DNA of 64,000 nt from Drosophila miranda (lineage: Eukaryota; Arthropoda; Insecta; Diptera; Drosophilidae): NCBI RefSeq assembly GCF_003369915.1, contig NC_046675.1, forward strand, positions 28,024,001-28,088,000, written 5' to 3'. Of the stretch, positions 14,701 to 27,712 are shown one piece after another. Made by a program: the position numbers and the translations under genes. The first letter of the stretch is position 1, and each line of letters begins with the position of its first letter. The notes under the pieces were generated by a model, which did no database searches, was not told the DNA's origin, and worked only from the letters and a program-made list of their open reading frames with translations.

Positions 14701-16083
14701 ATTATGTTTACCATATCATTGGAGCATTAAAAACCGAAGGCACTACTAGCAGAGCAGACGAAATAAATACCTACGTATATATCGACCTGAAATTCTATAT
14801 ATATATGTATATATTGTATAAAGAAAAGGCCTAGCAGGAGGAGGAGCAGCTCCCAAAATCAGGCGCTGCGTATGTGTAAAACAAATATTTTTCCTCGCTA
14901 CAAAGCGGGCGTTTATTTGGTTACCAAACGATTTCAACCCCAAGGCAAAATATAAAAGACAAGACAAAAAAAAAAAATCAAACGTTTTAATGCGAGGAAT
15001 CCTAACGATTTGCCTTGATAGTAGGTTCACCTTTCGCCGAAACGAGAGCCAGGTGAAGGGAAGGGTTATCCGTAGAGCGTTTAACAAAATTGCTGGCCAC
15101 CCACCCACACCCACACACACACACATGTATATGTATATGTATTGATTCGTCGAAAGGCTTTAATATTAATAGCACTTACATTTGGGGCATAGATTTACGA
15201 ATTAATGAGGAATAGATACGGGTAACGAGGTCCTGGCATGGCCCATTGACTCTCCTAATGCTTGAAACCATGGATATTTATGACACTCGTAGAGTAAAAC
15301 TCGACTAACTGCATTAGGGACTCTGACAAATAATTAAATAACTTTTGCCAGTTAAATTTTATAGAGCTGCGCCCCGCAGAAACATATCCATCCTTGTAGG
15401 GGAAGCAATCACTGTTGTATTTTTACGCCAAATCCTTTAATGTCTGCACACAGGTCGAATTGAATCGGGCCATTCTGAAGAACGTGGGCAAACGAGTCTA
15501 CCTAAGACCGGCGGCGGCAGAGGCAATGCTATCCAGACCGTACTCGCAGCAGCTGGAGAGGGCACAGGCAAGGAGCAACAAGCGCCAACAGAAGATGCAC
15601 TGGACCAATTTCCCCAGTCCACTCCAGTGGAGCTATGCGATGCCCCAGTCCCCAGACACATCACAGTTTCAGAGTCAGAGTCAGAAATCACAAGCTCAGA
15701 AGTTATTCAACTATGCAAAAAAATCTCTAAGCGGTGCTGGGGCTGGACCAGGTCTGGGCATGAGTGTGGCAGCGAAACATCCAGCTGACGGGAATGAAGT
15801 TGCAAATGAAAAATATCATGAAAATCATGGTGATAGAAATGCTGCGATGGCCAGCAAAAACGCAACCATATATGTGGCAGACACGGACGAGGTCGACGAT
15901 GACAACGAGAACGACAACGACAACAACGAGGAGGAGAGCAGGGTGGAGCAGGCGTTTGAGGAGGACAAAACCAATTTGGAACCGCACGGAATGGCTGCAG
16001 GTGTGGACAATACAATTGAATATCTTCCGTGGAACCTCCTCTACCGCTACCTACCGCAAAAAAATCACTATAACGACATTTAA
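11733..16083 (+). CDS. Dh44: Diuretic hormone 44 precursor (CRF-like neuropeptide)
   Basis: Three coding exons, 11733-11897, 14197-14319 and 15454-16083, join in phase 0 to give 305 aa. The N-terminus is a signal peptide ([20 protein letters not shown]). The hormone starts after the dibasic site LAKR with [16 protein letters not shown] and ends ILKNV-GKR, giving a 44-residue peptide with C-terminal amidation from the Gly. This is the insect CRF/DH44 family, secreted by neuroendocrine cells and acting on DH44 receptors to raise cAMP in Malpighian tubules. The C-terminal 200 residues are low-complexity spacer (Gln/Ser-rich, then Asp/Glu/Asn-rich). The hormone is split by the second coding intron, between RQ and VELNRA. 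Exon 1 starts two bases after an acceptor, so the 5' UTR has its own intron. ATG at 11733 or 11736 are both possible. Confidence 0.96.
12803..13486 (-). CDS. Secreted mucin-like Ser/Thr/Glu repeat protein nested antisense in Dh44 intron
   Basis: A single-exon ORF of 227 aa. It has a classical signal peptide ([20 protein letters not shown]), a short basic His/Trp/Arg-rich segment, then a strongly acidic domain of Ser-Thr-Thr repeats. A 29-residue unit ([20 protein letters not shown] continuing to STTQSPEEP) is present in about three near-identical copies, visible as an 87-bp DNA repeat at about 12900-13160. A TATA box lies at 13534-13541 on the minus strand, giving a start site about 30 bp downstream and a very short 5' UTR, as in highly expressed secreted fly genes. 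It lies inside Dh44 intron 11898-14196 on the opposite strand. It resembles glue, mucin or peritrophic-type proteins, but I recognise no named family. It would be heavily O-glycosylated if secreted. Confidence 0.8.
   Translation of the reverse strand: MKVLSLLLLAALMATVAAKPHGGWKGSVSGHWRISGGRPRANEWEHHIRAHHDKSREPSKENSSEEVPAVPEKPEVSTTQSPGEPEDSTTDLPIETTQAPDDSTTDSEEETTADSESPEDSTTQSPEDPEDSTTDSEEETTAGSENPEDSTTQSPEEPEDSTTDSDEETTAGSENPEDSTTQSPEEPEDSTTDSEEGSGSSEETTQSPEEPEESTTDSEEGSGTTLG
13534..13541 (-). promoter_or_regulatory. TATA box of the nested mucin-like gene
   Basis: Minus-strand TATAAAAG lies 48 bp upstream of the ATG at 13486. Position and sequence suit a TATA-dependent tissue-specific promoter. 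Confidence 0.65.
14320..15453 (+). other. Dh44 last intron
   Basis: A 1134-bp GT-AG intron that interrupts the mature hormone. No nested gene is supported. An AT dinucleotide-rich tract at about 14795-14820 and CA-rich tract at 15100-15125 are the only structures seen. Confidence 0.8.
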
Positions 16084-17613
16084 GTGGCTAAAGATTGAGA
16101 TGCAATTACAGACTATGGATTACAGATTACAAATACGGTATACGGTTACACATGCACCAAAAAACGGGTTAGATGTAATACATAGAAATGCATATAGAAA
16201 TGTACATTGACGGTTCCTAAATGGCTGGCTACAAGGCAGGCATGTTGTGTGGTGCACATACTCCGCATCCAATCCACATCCAATCGGCTCCACTCCACTC
16301 GAAACCCTTCGATAAATCCCTTTTTCAATGTTGCTAAACGTATTCAAGTTTTGTATTTTATTCGAATTGAAATTGAAATTGAATTAACTAACGATTTATA
16401 CTACCTCTCTCACAGATACTGTTGAACCAAAGAAATCGAGAATTCCTTCTTTGATTGATTCCAAATCGAAACCAAAGCTGCAAAGTATAATTACATGTTA
16501 TTAATAATACAGCAAATAAATGCATTTTTTTGAAGGCGTAATTGATAGTGATCAGCGATATGTGCAGTTTAAATATTCCCCTAAATATTCTGCCTATTTT
16601 ATTCTACGAAATTACACACTCCGCGGGCGGACAATATTTTTTTTTACCAGTTTATCAAGCATTTCCCCTTTTGTTTTTGTGTTGCGGATGCTCAAATAAT
16701 TATTAAAAATAGTACTTAATGGAATCTTTGGCACACCACACACTTTGTCTTTTGATCACTATTGAAATTACGTAGTTAAAATGGTTCCAAATCATACGAA
16801 TACGAATACGAATACGAATACCGATTTTAACGTAGAGGGAATACCACCCCACAATATACGATACTACTCAAGCAAGCAGCTACTTTTTCGATTCATAAAT
16901 AAATACAGAATACAAAATACAAAATACAAAATACAAAATACCAGCCACCAGTGAGTAAGTTGACAAGGAATTCAATTGGTTTTCCGTTCTGTACATTAAC
17001 AAACTACGAAATACGAGTAATAATTATGAATTAACTTTTTTTCATTTATATATATTGTATGTGACTGTAAATAAAAACAAGTTTTCAAACAAAGCTAAAA
17101 TAGTGACAAGAAATCGAATATATTATATATTATACGAAAATATGTGCGTACCTATGTATACTTATAAAAAGAATAAATTAAAATAAAATAAAAACCATGA
17201 GGCATTGAAATGACAATTAAGTACGAAGCGATTGGTTTTTCTGGTTCCCCCGAGAAACACAAGGATTTTCTAGATACATATTTAATTTATTCAAAGTATG
17301 GTCTCACGTGCAGTTCACGTGCTGATCTCTGTTTTTCCCTATGAGAAAACGCGTCTTTATTGTTGGCTAACAAATGGTTTTACAAGCTAATAACTGTGCT
17401 CGTGGTGTGTGTCTCTTTGGTCCTCACCCGAGGGTCCAATTAATATTGTTGTATTTGCGCTAGTCGCTAGATTACACGAAACTTGAACGCTCGCCCAAAA
17501 AAATAAGATAATTATCACATTGCCATTAGCAGCCCCACTCACGTACTCTCCCTCTGTCTCGTGGAGCAGTTGACATGACGGCAAACAAAGGCACGGACCC
17601 GGGCAAAGAATGA
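16084..17613. other. Dh44 3' UTR and spacer between convergent genes
   Basis: Contains simple repeats: a TACGAA hexamer array at about 16796-16822 and an ATACAAA array at about 16910-16940. Dh44 (+) and the dynein gene (-) converge here. AATAAA on the plus strand near 16515 and on the minus strand at 17356-17361 are candidate polyadenylation signals for the two genes. No coding sequence was recognised. Confidence 0.5.
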
Positions 17614-18385
17614 CTACTTGATGTCGCAGAGCAGGGCCACGCCACGCAGGGTCCAGTGCTTGGGATTGAATTCGGTCTCGAAGTCAATTGAGCCCACATA
17701 TTTTAGGTCCGTTCGCTGCGGCTTTCGGTAGATGGGACACTCGTACAGTTTCGGATCTTTTCCAGCTGTGGTGTTTATGGCGTATATGTAAATGACGGGC
17801 ATCTGCTCATACAGGACCTTCATTTTGGACTCCATCAGCTTTCCGCTTCGCCGATCCAATGAGGCGCCTGCAAGAAAGGTGCCCAATCATTTCCGAACAG
17901 AATAGAACATAATGGCCAAGAGTTACCCTCGAGAAACAGTCCATGGACGTACACTCCTTCCGTTGGATACTCCGTGATGTCTTCTCGGTTATAGCGCGTT
18001 ATTTGATTCTGCAGCACAACCGAGTCCAGTGCCCAGCCCTTGTGTGCTCGCGTTACTTCCTAGGAAGGATGGATACAGATGGAATTTACATTGGAGTCCC
18101 GTTTGTTCCTCCGGTTCTACTTACCTGCCGCATAGCAGTCAGAAAGCCTTGGGGATTGAAGAACCCTGTCATCCAAAATACCTGTTTCGAGTAATTAAAT
18201 AAATGTGTGCGTCAGTTCGAATGTCCCATTGGTCTTTGGAGCATCTACCCACTCCTCTCGGACCTGCATAGCTCTCTGCTTGCACTTACCTTCGGACGAT
18301 CCGTTGATATCCATGTACGAAATTGTCCGTTGCGCTCGAGAAGCTCTGTGTACCAAAAGCCCAGCGTAGTTGACTCCCAGGATAT
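17614..18385 (-). other. Dynein exons 29-32 (C-terminal domain)
   Basis: Exons: 18385-18290, 18181-18125, 18059-17927, 17867-17614. They encode the conserved C-terminal domain ([60 protein letters not shown]) and end with CDIK and TAG at 17616-17614. Confidence 0.93.
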
Positions 18386-21300
18386 CTGAAAGTGACAGCG
18401 ACAGTGACAGGAGACAACATTATCTGGTGGCAAGATTCAAAGGGCATACGAAATCAGGGACAGGCGGGCGTTTTTATTGGAAATGCCGAATGTAGACTAA
18501 ACAAAATAGAATTGTATTTTAATGCAATGCTGCATCAAAGCCTTTGGTAATCTTAAAGTTCATGTGGCGGCAGAAGGCCTCCATCTCCTTGTAGGAAAGC
18601 TTCTTCGCCTCGTAGTTAAAGGACTTTTGGATGTTCGAGACATCTATTTCAGGATGGTGCAGATCGCTCAGCTTCTGGCCCCGTGTCACGGTGAACTCGG
18701 CTTCGTCGAAGAGCTTCCTCTTCAGCTCAAAGGGCATCTTCTTTACAGTAAGAGAATCAGTCGCATTGTATTGTAATTGCTTTTCAACAATGTCCGACTC
18801 CGCGGACGATGTGTCCGAATCAAAGGCCGTATCACGTAGACTCTGCTTTGCTTTGTACTGGATTCTCTTCAGCTTGTTGTCCAACAGGTTGGGGTCCAGC
18901 GTGTGGGTTGAGGGAAACGGTGTGCTCGTCTTGTTGGCCTTGATGAAGCCGTATTGGCGCTGTCCGAGCGGCACGTTCGTGGTTTCGTCAACATTTTGTT
19001 TGTCAAATTCGGTGGTCTTAGACAGGAAAATATTCCGATTATCGTTCGTGCCACTCGTAATGATTTTCTTCATTGTTTTTTTTGTCTGATTACTCATATA
19101 AGCAAAAGGCGTATGAATATATTATAACGAGCTCCGAACTGAACTCTATTTTCTATTTGGTGTAAACTTCAAGAATAATGCTTTCGGCAATGCTTACTGG
19201 ATCTAGTATAATTTCTGTTTGAATCGAGAACCAACACCTGCCCTTTTAAGACTTTGTTTAATTTCCCTTTCCCCTTTAAGTGGCCTGTTGTTTGTCTGCT
19301 CTTGCAGTCTATGGGTCTATTGAGAGGCGTCAAACGTTTATACGCATAATTTCCCGGCCCAAAGGGAAGGTGAAGGGCAGTCCCTTATCATTTCCACCCA
19401 CCAGACAGACAGACAGACACCTGGGTACAAAACGAGTGAAATATACCGAATAAACGCTTCCCTGAGTTCCCAATAGGCCTCTAGATCGCCCGAAGTCCTC
19501 CTGCTTTAAGAATACACACCTTCATCCAGGTCTCTGGTATGCGGGCATCGTACATAGCATCCAGGGACTCCTTCAGGGCGGGACTCATTACAATGGTACC
19601 GTCAATGGCCAGCTTCAGATCGCAGAGGCAGGTGTGCACGCGCTTAATAACCCTCTGCATTCGATCGATTTCTTGTCTGCAATCAAATATATGTATGTCG
19701 GTGAGTAACCTACAATTAAATGTGTACTTTACCTTAAAAATATGTTCATCGGCAACAAGATGCCCATTCGATTGAGATTCTCACGCACATCGTAGGCATT
19801 GTATTGGGCGGGGAGCTTGCGTAGCATGTCATCTGCCAGTTGGTAGACAATGCTCTCCCTTGTTTCGCCTCCGCCGCCGCCACCCTCCTTCGGCTGTACG
19901 CTCAGTATTGTGTCCAGGATGCCTGCGAACCAGATACAAAAGCAGAAACCGAACAATCAAGGACTTGGGAGTATGCTGGCTGGGGATATGCTAATGTGCT
20001 AATGGCCGAGTGGGTTTGCCAGCCGATTTGATTTCATTCACGTTCATTGCTGCTAAATCACACATTTTTGGGTTCTATTGATTGGGGGCGAGGGTCCTGG
20101 GGAATTGTTTATGCAACAGCTCTTTACATAAAATTAAACAGAATGGCATTACGCCCCATCGATGCAGTACTTAAACCACGGGATTCCGGCCATTGATTTC
20201 CCGGTTACAGATCATTCATCGTGGCTCACGGCGGATTATGTGCACGTGTTTATGTTACATTTCGCTCTGTTTTAATTATGAAGCAACACAACAAATACAG
20301 GGCTCATACCTTTCGCTGAATTTATCTGATACGTGATGTCGGCGTTCGAATGCAAGCCAAACACCTCTGGGGTATCGTACGCCGGCAAGCTGTTTATGTA
20401 ATCGATAAAGCCCTGAAGGCTCTTCGTGCCCGGCACCTTGTAGCCCTTGTAGAACTCGAAGGAGTTCGACAGCAGTTGCTCGCAGAACCAGACCGCGGTG
20501 AAGGTCGTGAGCAAGCGCTTGTCAAAGTCATCGGTCACCCGGCCCCCGTACTGGACTTCTCCAATCATGTAGACCAGGGTCTGCCAGGAGACACCTTTCT
20601 TGGGATCCATTTCGTCCAGGTGGTTCTGGACAAACTGCACGCTGGCCGCGAAGTCGGCCTGATTGAACTCGTAGGGTACATTCCAGCCCAGAGGGCCGAA
20701 CTTTCGTCTCTCCTGGACGATGGTGTGCAGAAAGGCCACTGTGTACAGCAGCGGGGGCCACTGCGAGGCTGAGGTGTAATCAAGGAAGTCCTGGGTGAAC
20801 GACTGGCGCCCGCAAAAAGATTGAAAATTAATAATTAATTCAGCTTCGGGAATTTACACTGCTTTGACGCACCTGGTAGCTGCGCTTTAGACTGGCCCGT
20901 ATCCCCTGGGGTGGTTCATTTGTGAACTTGAGAGCCATTTGCAGCAATCCAATCGGAAACTCGGTGTGCGGCTCAGTGGTGACCCACATGCGGAAGGACT
21001 CGTCGATATGCTCCGACTCCACCAGCATGTCGATAATCTCGGTGCAAAAGGGCAGCGACAGATGCACGTTTTGGAGCAGAACCCAGCCGCCAGTGGACAT
21101 CGATTCCATTATCATTTTGCGGGCATGGTACTCCTGTCCCTGTCCCATCGACACAGATTTTAGGCCTACTCACGGATAGAGTTTGGTTAGAGTTTGTTCG
21201 AAATTTGGAGCAGTTTGTCAGACACTCACCTATGCTCTTCTGCTTGGCCAAGGCCCCAATTTGGGTGGTTGGATCGGATCCTATTGAGAGAAGACACACA

Positions 21301-24300
21301 AAGGGCGTGCGTGGCTCCGACTCCAGCCACATTTCCTCCAAATCCAGAATCTGCATCTCACTGTACTCGCCTCCCAAAGATTCTATAAAAAACAAAGCAA
21401 AACGTTAAGGAACAGATACTTATCTACTACTGTCTACTATAAACACACCTTCTATATACTTCTTGGCCTGAGATATGGTTCGATCGGGGCACCAGGAGCG
21501 AATGAGTAGCAGTTTTCGAAAGCTGTCCAGAAGGGCATTATAGCCACAGGGGATCTCCTCGTACTCGGGCTTCTCGCACTCGTACCACGTGCGCCAGTCA
21601 CGCTCATTCAGTTCAATCACCTGCAGAACTGTGGAAAAGGTCTCCAGCTTGCTGATCTCCACCAGATTGAGCCAGGTGATGTCCAGGATCCAGCGGAAGG
21701 GCTTTGGGGTGACAGCGTTCAGATCCAGTGAGGCCCCGCCCTTGATGAACGTCAAGAACTCCTCGTGACTGATGTTCTCGTTGTGATAGTCGATCTTGAT
21801 GGCCAGCATCAGGGTAAACAGCTGCTTGTGCCGCTCATAGAGGCTGCGGTTCGTGAACTTGTACACCTCGTAGGTGAGATAGCGCAGGATAATGTTGATG
21901 CGCTCCTCCGTGACACTGGACTTGGCCGACTTGGTTATGGAGTGGTTGAAGATGACGAGGAATTGCTTGAGGGAATTCTGGTACATGGCGTTCACGTTGC
22001 TCATTTCGACAATCAGAAAGTAGAGGATTGATCCTCGCTTCGCCACCGCCCGAAACTCCTCGCGTGCCTTCATTATTTTGCGCTCCGTCACCTCGGAAAT
22101 CTTTAGTTTTTGGTTGACTTCTTCGGCTGTGGTCTTGGTCACCCGAAGCACTTCAATTAGAGCCTCGTCGTCCACCAGAGATCCTTGGGAGGAGCTCAGG
22201 CGCAGCAGGAGGTTCGCCTCCAGTTCCTTCATGTTGCGCTGGTTCTGCATGACGGTCTCGAAGAGCGCCACTCGCTCCGCTTCCAGATCCGACTTCTCCA
22301 TTAGGATGACCCGACCCAGGAGTTGATCCTCCAGACCACGCATCGTGACCGTGAAATCAATGATCGACGTCTTGGCACTGACCTCAGGACTGAAGGCGGG
22401 ATTCGGTAGCTTTGTGGTAATGTAGAGCATGAACCCGGGCATTACGTCGCACTCCTTGTCGCCGACAAGCACCTTCTCAATGCTGCCCGACTTGATGAAG
22501 TTCTTCTCCAGGACATTGTCTATAACCGGGTCCAGATCAATGCCCACGTCCTCGATCAGCAGCGGCCTGCCCAGCGAGAGCGAGTCCTCGAGGTGGGTGC
22601 GAAAGTACTTGTGATTCAGGGAGGTGATCTGCAGCTCATTGCGATCCTCCTTGCACTTGATCCAGATCTTCCCCTGCGTCTGCGGATCGACCAGCAACGG
22701 ATAGCTGCTGGACTTGGTGGCTATCAGGGCATTCTGCACGGACAGCTCGTCGTTCGGCAGCCCCTGGAGTGTCCATTCCGACACCGTCGAAGAATCGACC
22801 AGCATGTTTATGATGTTCAGTCCAATGGTGAAGGGAATATTCTTCTGCTTCAGTATGCCCATCCAGGTCTTGATGAGGTTGGCCCGAAACTCCTGGTTGT
22901 AGGGCCCGCAGTAGGAGAGAAAGCCGGTGGCCAGGAGCACATCGCCCACCAGTTTTCCCAGCTGAATCTTGAACTCCTTGCTCTGGTTGGTCCAGCGATG
23001 CTTCTCGTCGGACAGCCCATTGATCAGGGCCGTGGCTGCGGTCATTTTCCGCAGGCAGACATTGGCCGCGTCCATCAGTCGTTGCTTCTCCCCCACGGCC
23101 TTGTCGTACTGATCCTTTACCGCCTGCAGGGCATCCTCACGCTCTCGAAGCTGTTCCTCGGCACCGGCCAAATCGTCCATTGCAAGCTAAGAACAGAAGG
23201 GAAGGGAATGCAATATGAGTGCAGGGACATTCCGAATCCTTTGCCCAGCTTACCTTTAGGCGCGCCTCTTGCATGGTTAGATTTGCTTTCAGGGGCAGTA
23301 CCTCTTTGTTCACGCTGTGGAAGAAGGACATGGCCTTGGTCCAGGAGAGCAGACCGGCGACATCACCGCACACACGTCGAGCCATGTCCATGTTGTAGTC
23401 CTCCATGCGAAAGTACGGCTGCAGCAGGTCGATCATCTCGTCGTTGATGGTGTCCTTCGGGTAGTTTTGCAGTTGCAGCAAAAATGTGGCACTGGCCATC
23501 ATCTGCGTGGAACACACATGAAAGGGAAAGGGGAAAGGGGAATGGGAAGAGGAAAGCTGTTGGACAAAGGGGGCACCCACCTTGAGGGACTCTTGCCACG
23601 AGGGCTTGGGGCACGGTGTACACGAGTCGGGTATACACGGGTGCAGCTTACGCTTGAACAGGATTAAGACGCAGTCCATTATCCGCATAATGAGATGCGG
23701 GGGTCGTCCCAGCTTACGCACGGTGGCTATGTGCGCCGGCTTGATCGTGTTGAGGGCGTTCTCGGCCTCCTCGAGGGCCGGCTTGGCCGCCTCGAGCTTC
23801 TCCTCGGCCAGGGCCTTCTCGTGGGCAATGCAGGCAACGAGGGCCTCTGCCTTATCCTTGACGATGAGGACCTGATTCTTGACAATCTCCGCTTGCATCG
23901 CACGCTCGGTCACCTCCACCAGCACCGATTCAGCGTTCTTGGAGGCTTCGACCAGCTCCTCCTCCATGACCACGAGGTCTTTCTTGAGGATCTCAACCGA
24001 GGCGGAGGCCTCTTTCAGTTTCTCCAATCCCGTATCCATCTTCTCCACACCATCGCGCAGCTCTTGCTGCTTCATCTGATAGATATTCTTGTAGCCGGCA
24101 ATGAAGTTCAGATAAGATTTGGGTGTCACGTGCGTGGCGCGACGGAAACGCTGGAAGTACTCCTGTGACGTTTCGGCGACAATGTCCTGTATGGAGCCGA
24201 GCGCATTAACCAGCTCTTCCTTGACGGCCGACGTACACTCAATTTCGAAGTGGCTCAGAAAGTGTCTGGCAACCGAAACCAGGGCGTCCTTGGGCCACGG

Positions 24301-27300
24301 ATGCAGCCAGTCAATGGTGCAGCCGGAGACCAAGGCGGGAAAGCGCTGCACCCGCGACCGAAAAGTCTCACCCACGGGTGAGAAACAGAAGGCCACGTGC
24401 AGATTGGTGCAGGTGCGCGCCAGAAAAAAGTCCATCACACTTTCCGGGGTCGCTGTTTTGCGTTGATTTTCGCGTTTCATGACCGGCGTCAGCTCTTGCA
24501 CGATTTCGGCCTGCTCATCGCGCGAGAATAGATTCGATATGACACCGCTCGAGAGTATGTTATTGAGATACTCGAGGAAACCTTCCTCTTTGATATCCAT
24601 GTCAGTGAAGAGAAAGGTTGTGCCCTTCCCCTGCACGCCGCAGGTGCGGTAGAGCAGCTTTAGATCCTCTAGAAAATTGGCCACATTGTACGAACGCGTC
24701 AACGCAATTTGGAAGGTCTTGTAGCCAGCTATAAACGATGCCAATTTCGTAAGCGACTGCTTTCCAGAACCGCCGACCCCGACAAGCATGACCGATCCTC
24801 TCGGATGCCGAATGATGCGGGAGATCTTCACCAGATGCAGCATTGCATCCGGGAAGAACACCAAATCCATTCCAGATCCTCGCACCATTTCATTGAACTG
24901 GGCGAGGAACATAACGAGACGCTCGCGTAGCACTTCATGAGAGTGTACCGGCTCGTACACTTTCGGCAGCTCCATGTCGGTGTCCTCGCCCTCCTCGCCA
25001 GTCGGCTCGGGGGCGTCGCGCATAAAATCGACGAACACCGGATTGGGTATGATCATTTGGGAATGGGACTCGCCCAATTCCTCTCGCACGAGACATGCCA
25101 GCTCTGAGCCGAACCACTCCCTATCCTGGAACGTGGTGAATCGGTCGGCAAATACTCGCGTGCACTCATGCTTCCACAACGCCATGAGCACGCTCTCGGA
25201 GGTGATCACTGTGGATAAGGTGCCAACCATGCCCTGCCAGATGCGCGACAGGTCGCGCAGACTGAACACGTAGTGGAACTTCGCTGGCGTGGGCAGCAGT
25301 TTCTCGCGTGTGCGCTGCCACAGGTGCCGCGTGACCACGATCAGTTTCTTCACCAAATTGCGAATCTCGGGCACAAAGCCGCGCTTGGCATTGTAGTGGC
25401 CCTCACCGATAACGCGGAAGATCTTATCAATGGAGTCATTGTCGGGTATGTTGCAGTTGAAGACGCAGAACTGACGCTTGAGACGCGACGGTATGTCGTT
25501 CCGACCGCCGCCGGGCAGCCCCATGGCCGCCACATACTGTACATCCACAATGGTGGTAAAGTCGCCCGGCTTCTCCAGGCTGTAGAAGCCCTTCATGTCC
25601 ATGGACTGGCGCACAATTTCATTGGTCACCTGATCGCCCCACTCATTGATCTCGGGCAGATTGATGTCGTCTATGAAGACGATCAGCTTACGGCCACCAG
25701 GGGGCCCAAAGGTGACGCCCACACGCTTCTCCACATAGCTCTCGATGGTGCGCTGGAACTGGTAGGGGCTGGTGGCCGACGAGAAGTTGAAGGATCGGCC
25801 CATGTACGTCTCAATGTTCATCTTCTTCATGAAGTTCTTCATGATCACTGTCTTCCCGGTACCCTGTTCGCCGATGACCATCACGGCGCGCTCCTGATTG
25901 GCAATGGTTCCGATTAGATAGTCGATACGCACATTATCCACAATGGGCACCAAAATACTCAAGTAGTCTGGTGTGGAAAGCTCCGGATACATGTAGGGTG
26001 TGACGAGCGTCTTCCACGACTGCCACACGCCCGTTGGAGAAACGAAATGGTCGAATATGGTGTTCTCGCTAGCACTACCCTTGGGATAGTCGAGGTGCGG
26101 AAAGGATTCCTTCACAAAGAGATTCATTCGAACGCGATCGGTAGTTGAGAGGTAACCCCCCAGGCCCCAGGCCAGAGCGAATATATACAAGCGGTGCAAG
26201 TGTTCCGGTGTACAGGTGTCCTCTTTCTCCTCGACAAAGCTCTCAATGGGCAGATCCTCTATAGGGGTAAAGTATGGTGTAGAATCAACAGGATTGGTAG
26301 CACTACTTGTACACACATTTGTTAGTAATTGGTAGTAAATGATAAGGTTTAGACGAGACGACACATAACTCTATTTGAACAACAAGACTATAAACAGAAC
26401 ACACAGAATTACACACACAATGGAGGGAGGTGCCAATCGACTGAGAACCAAACCAAACGGAGAACCAAGTCCTCCTTTGATTGGATCTCAACAACAATTA
26501 GGATGTTAATGACAATACGCACACACAGAAGCAGATCTATATTGTACATTTACATGTGTTTAAATATGGAAACCCCTTATGGGAGGAGTTGTTATACTTT
26601 ACCGACAATCTGACTGCCAATCGATTGCCGTCGCGCCACTTCGATTTGTTTTTGATGCTCTACTCGCTTATTCGCTGAAAAGTTTCAATTCAATTTTGTA
26701 TGTGGGGTTTTTGTTTTTGTTTGGGTTTCGTTTTTTGAGTTTTGGGTGTTTGGGGCGACTTTCTTCTATCCTTCTTCCACTTACCATCATGGCTCTCCTT
26801 GCTCGAAAGGCTCACAGCCTGTTCGTCCTCCTTCTTGACGGGTATCAAGCCCTCCAGAATGAACAGCATCTGCTGCACTATGTTGCACTGCAGGACTGGC
26901 ATCTGAAGCTTCACCATTTGTGCCCCCCAGTTGTGTACCTCGACAAATGTCTCATCGAACAGATCGGAAAACGTGGTCTTTTCGCCAGGCGCGCGATTCT
27001 TTAGCCAGGCCTGAACAACTGTGAAGAAAGTTTTGGATTGTTTCATCATTATTTCATCTCAAAAAAGGATCGAAACACCTACTCGGTCGTGCATCCAGGC
27101 CAGAAGAGCTCATGTAAACCATGCCGTTGCGTGACACAGTAGCGGGTGAGGCATTGTCGATGTTGTGCGGCTCGAAGATAATCTTAACGGTTGGCGCCAT
27201 CGTTAGGCGATCGCCATTGGCCAGAGTCAAGGTTTTGTTGTCATCCAGCACGGAGTTGAGGTTCTCTATCCAAATACTGTCCACTGGACCATCGAGCACC

Positions 27301-27678
27301 AGCCACACATTTTCGCCTGCCTTCAGCTTAAGGGTCTTGCGCCACAGGGCCGAGAAGATGCCATCGGTCCAGTCATTGGTGGCCACATCGAGGCGTCCAA
27401 ACATTTGGGCTGCTGTGATCGCCTTGGGGTTCATCCGCATCTCGCGGTGATTCTCCCCCATTTGGGTCATGGCCTTCATCAGGGTGTGGATGCAGGTGGT
27501 TTTGCCCGCTCCACTCGGGCCCAGGGTCATGATGCCATGGCGAACGTTCTGGGTCTCGTACAACTGTATAAGCTTCAGGACCCAGGGCGGATGATAGATC
27601 AGACTGGCCTCGTCTGTTTGCTGGAGAATGGCAGCCTCCAACTCTGGATAGTTGGTACTCTCGAGAGTCTATTCAAAG

Positions 27679-27712
<34 letters not shown>

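Noticed and set aside
22593..23447. A 284-aa plus-strand open frame
   Set aside because: Antisense to well-supported dynein exons 22-23. No domain seen.
26259..26364. Upstream extension of dynein exon 21 (open to an ATG at 26364)
   Set aside because: The phase from exon 20 requires the acceptor at 26259, and family similarity starts only after it.
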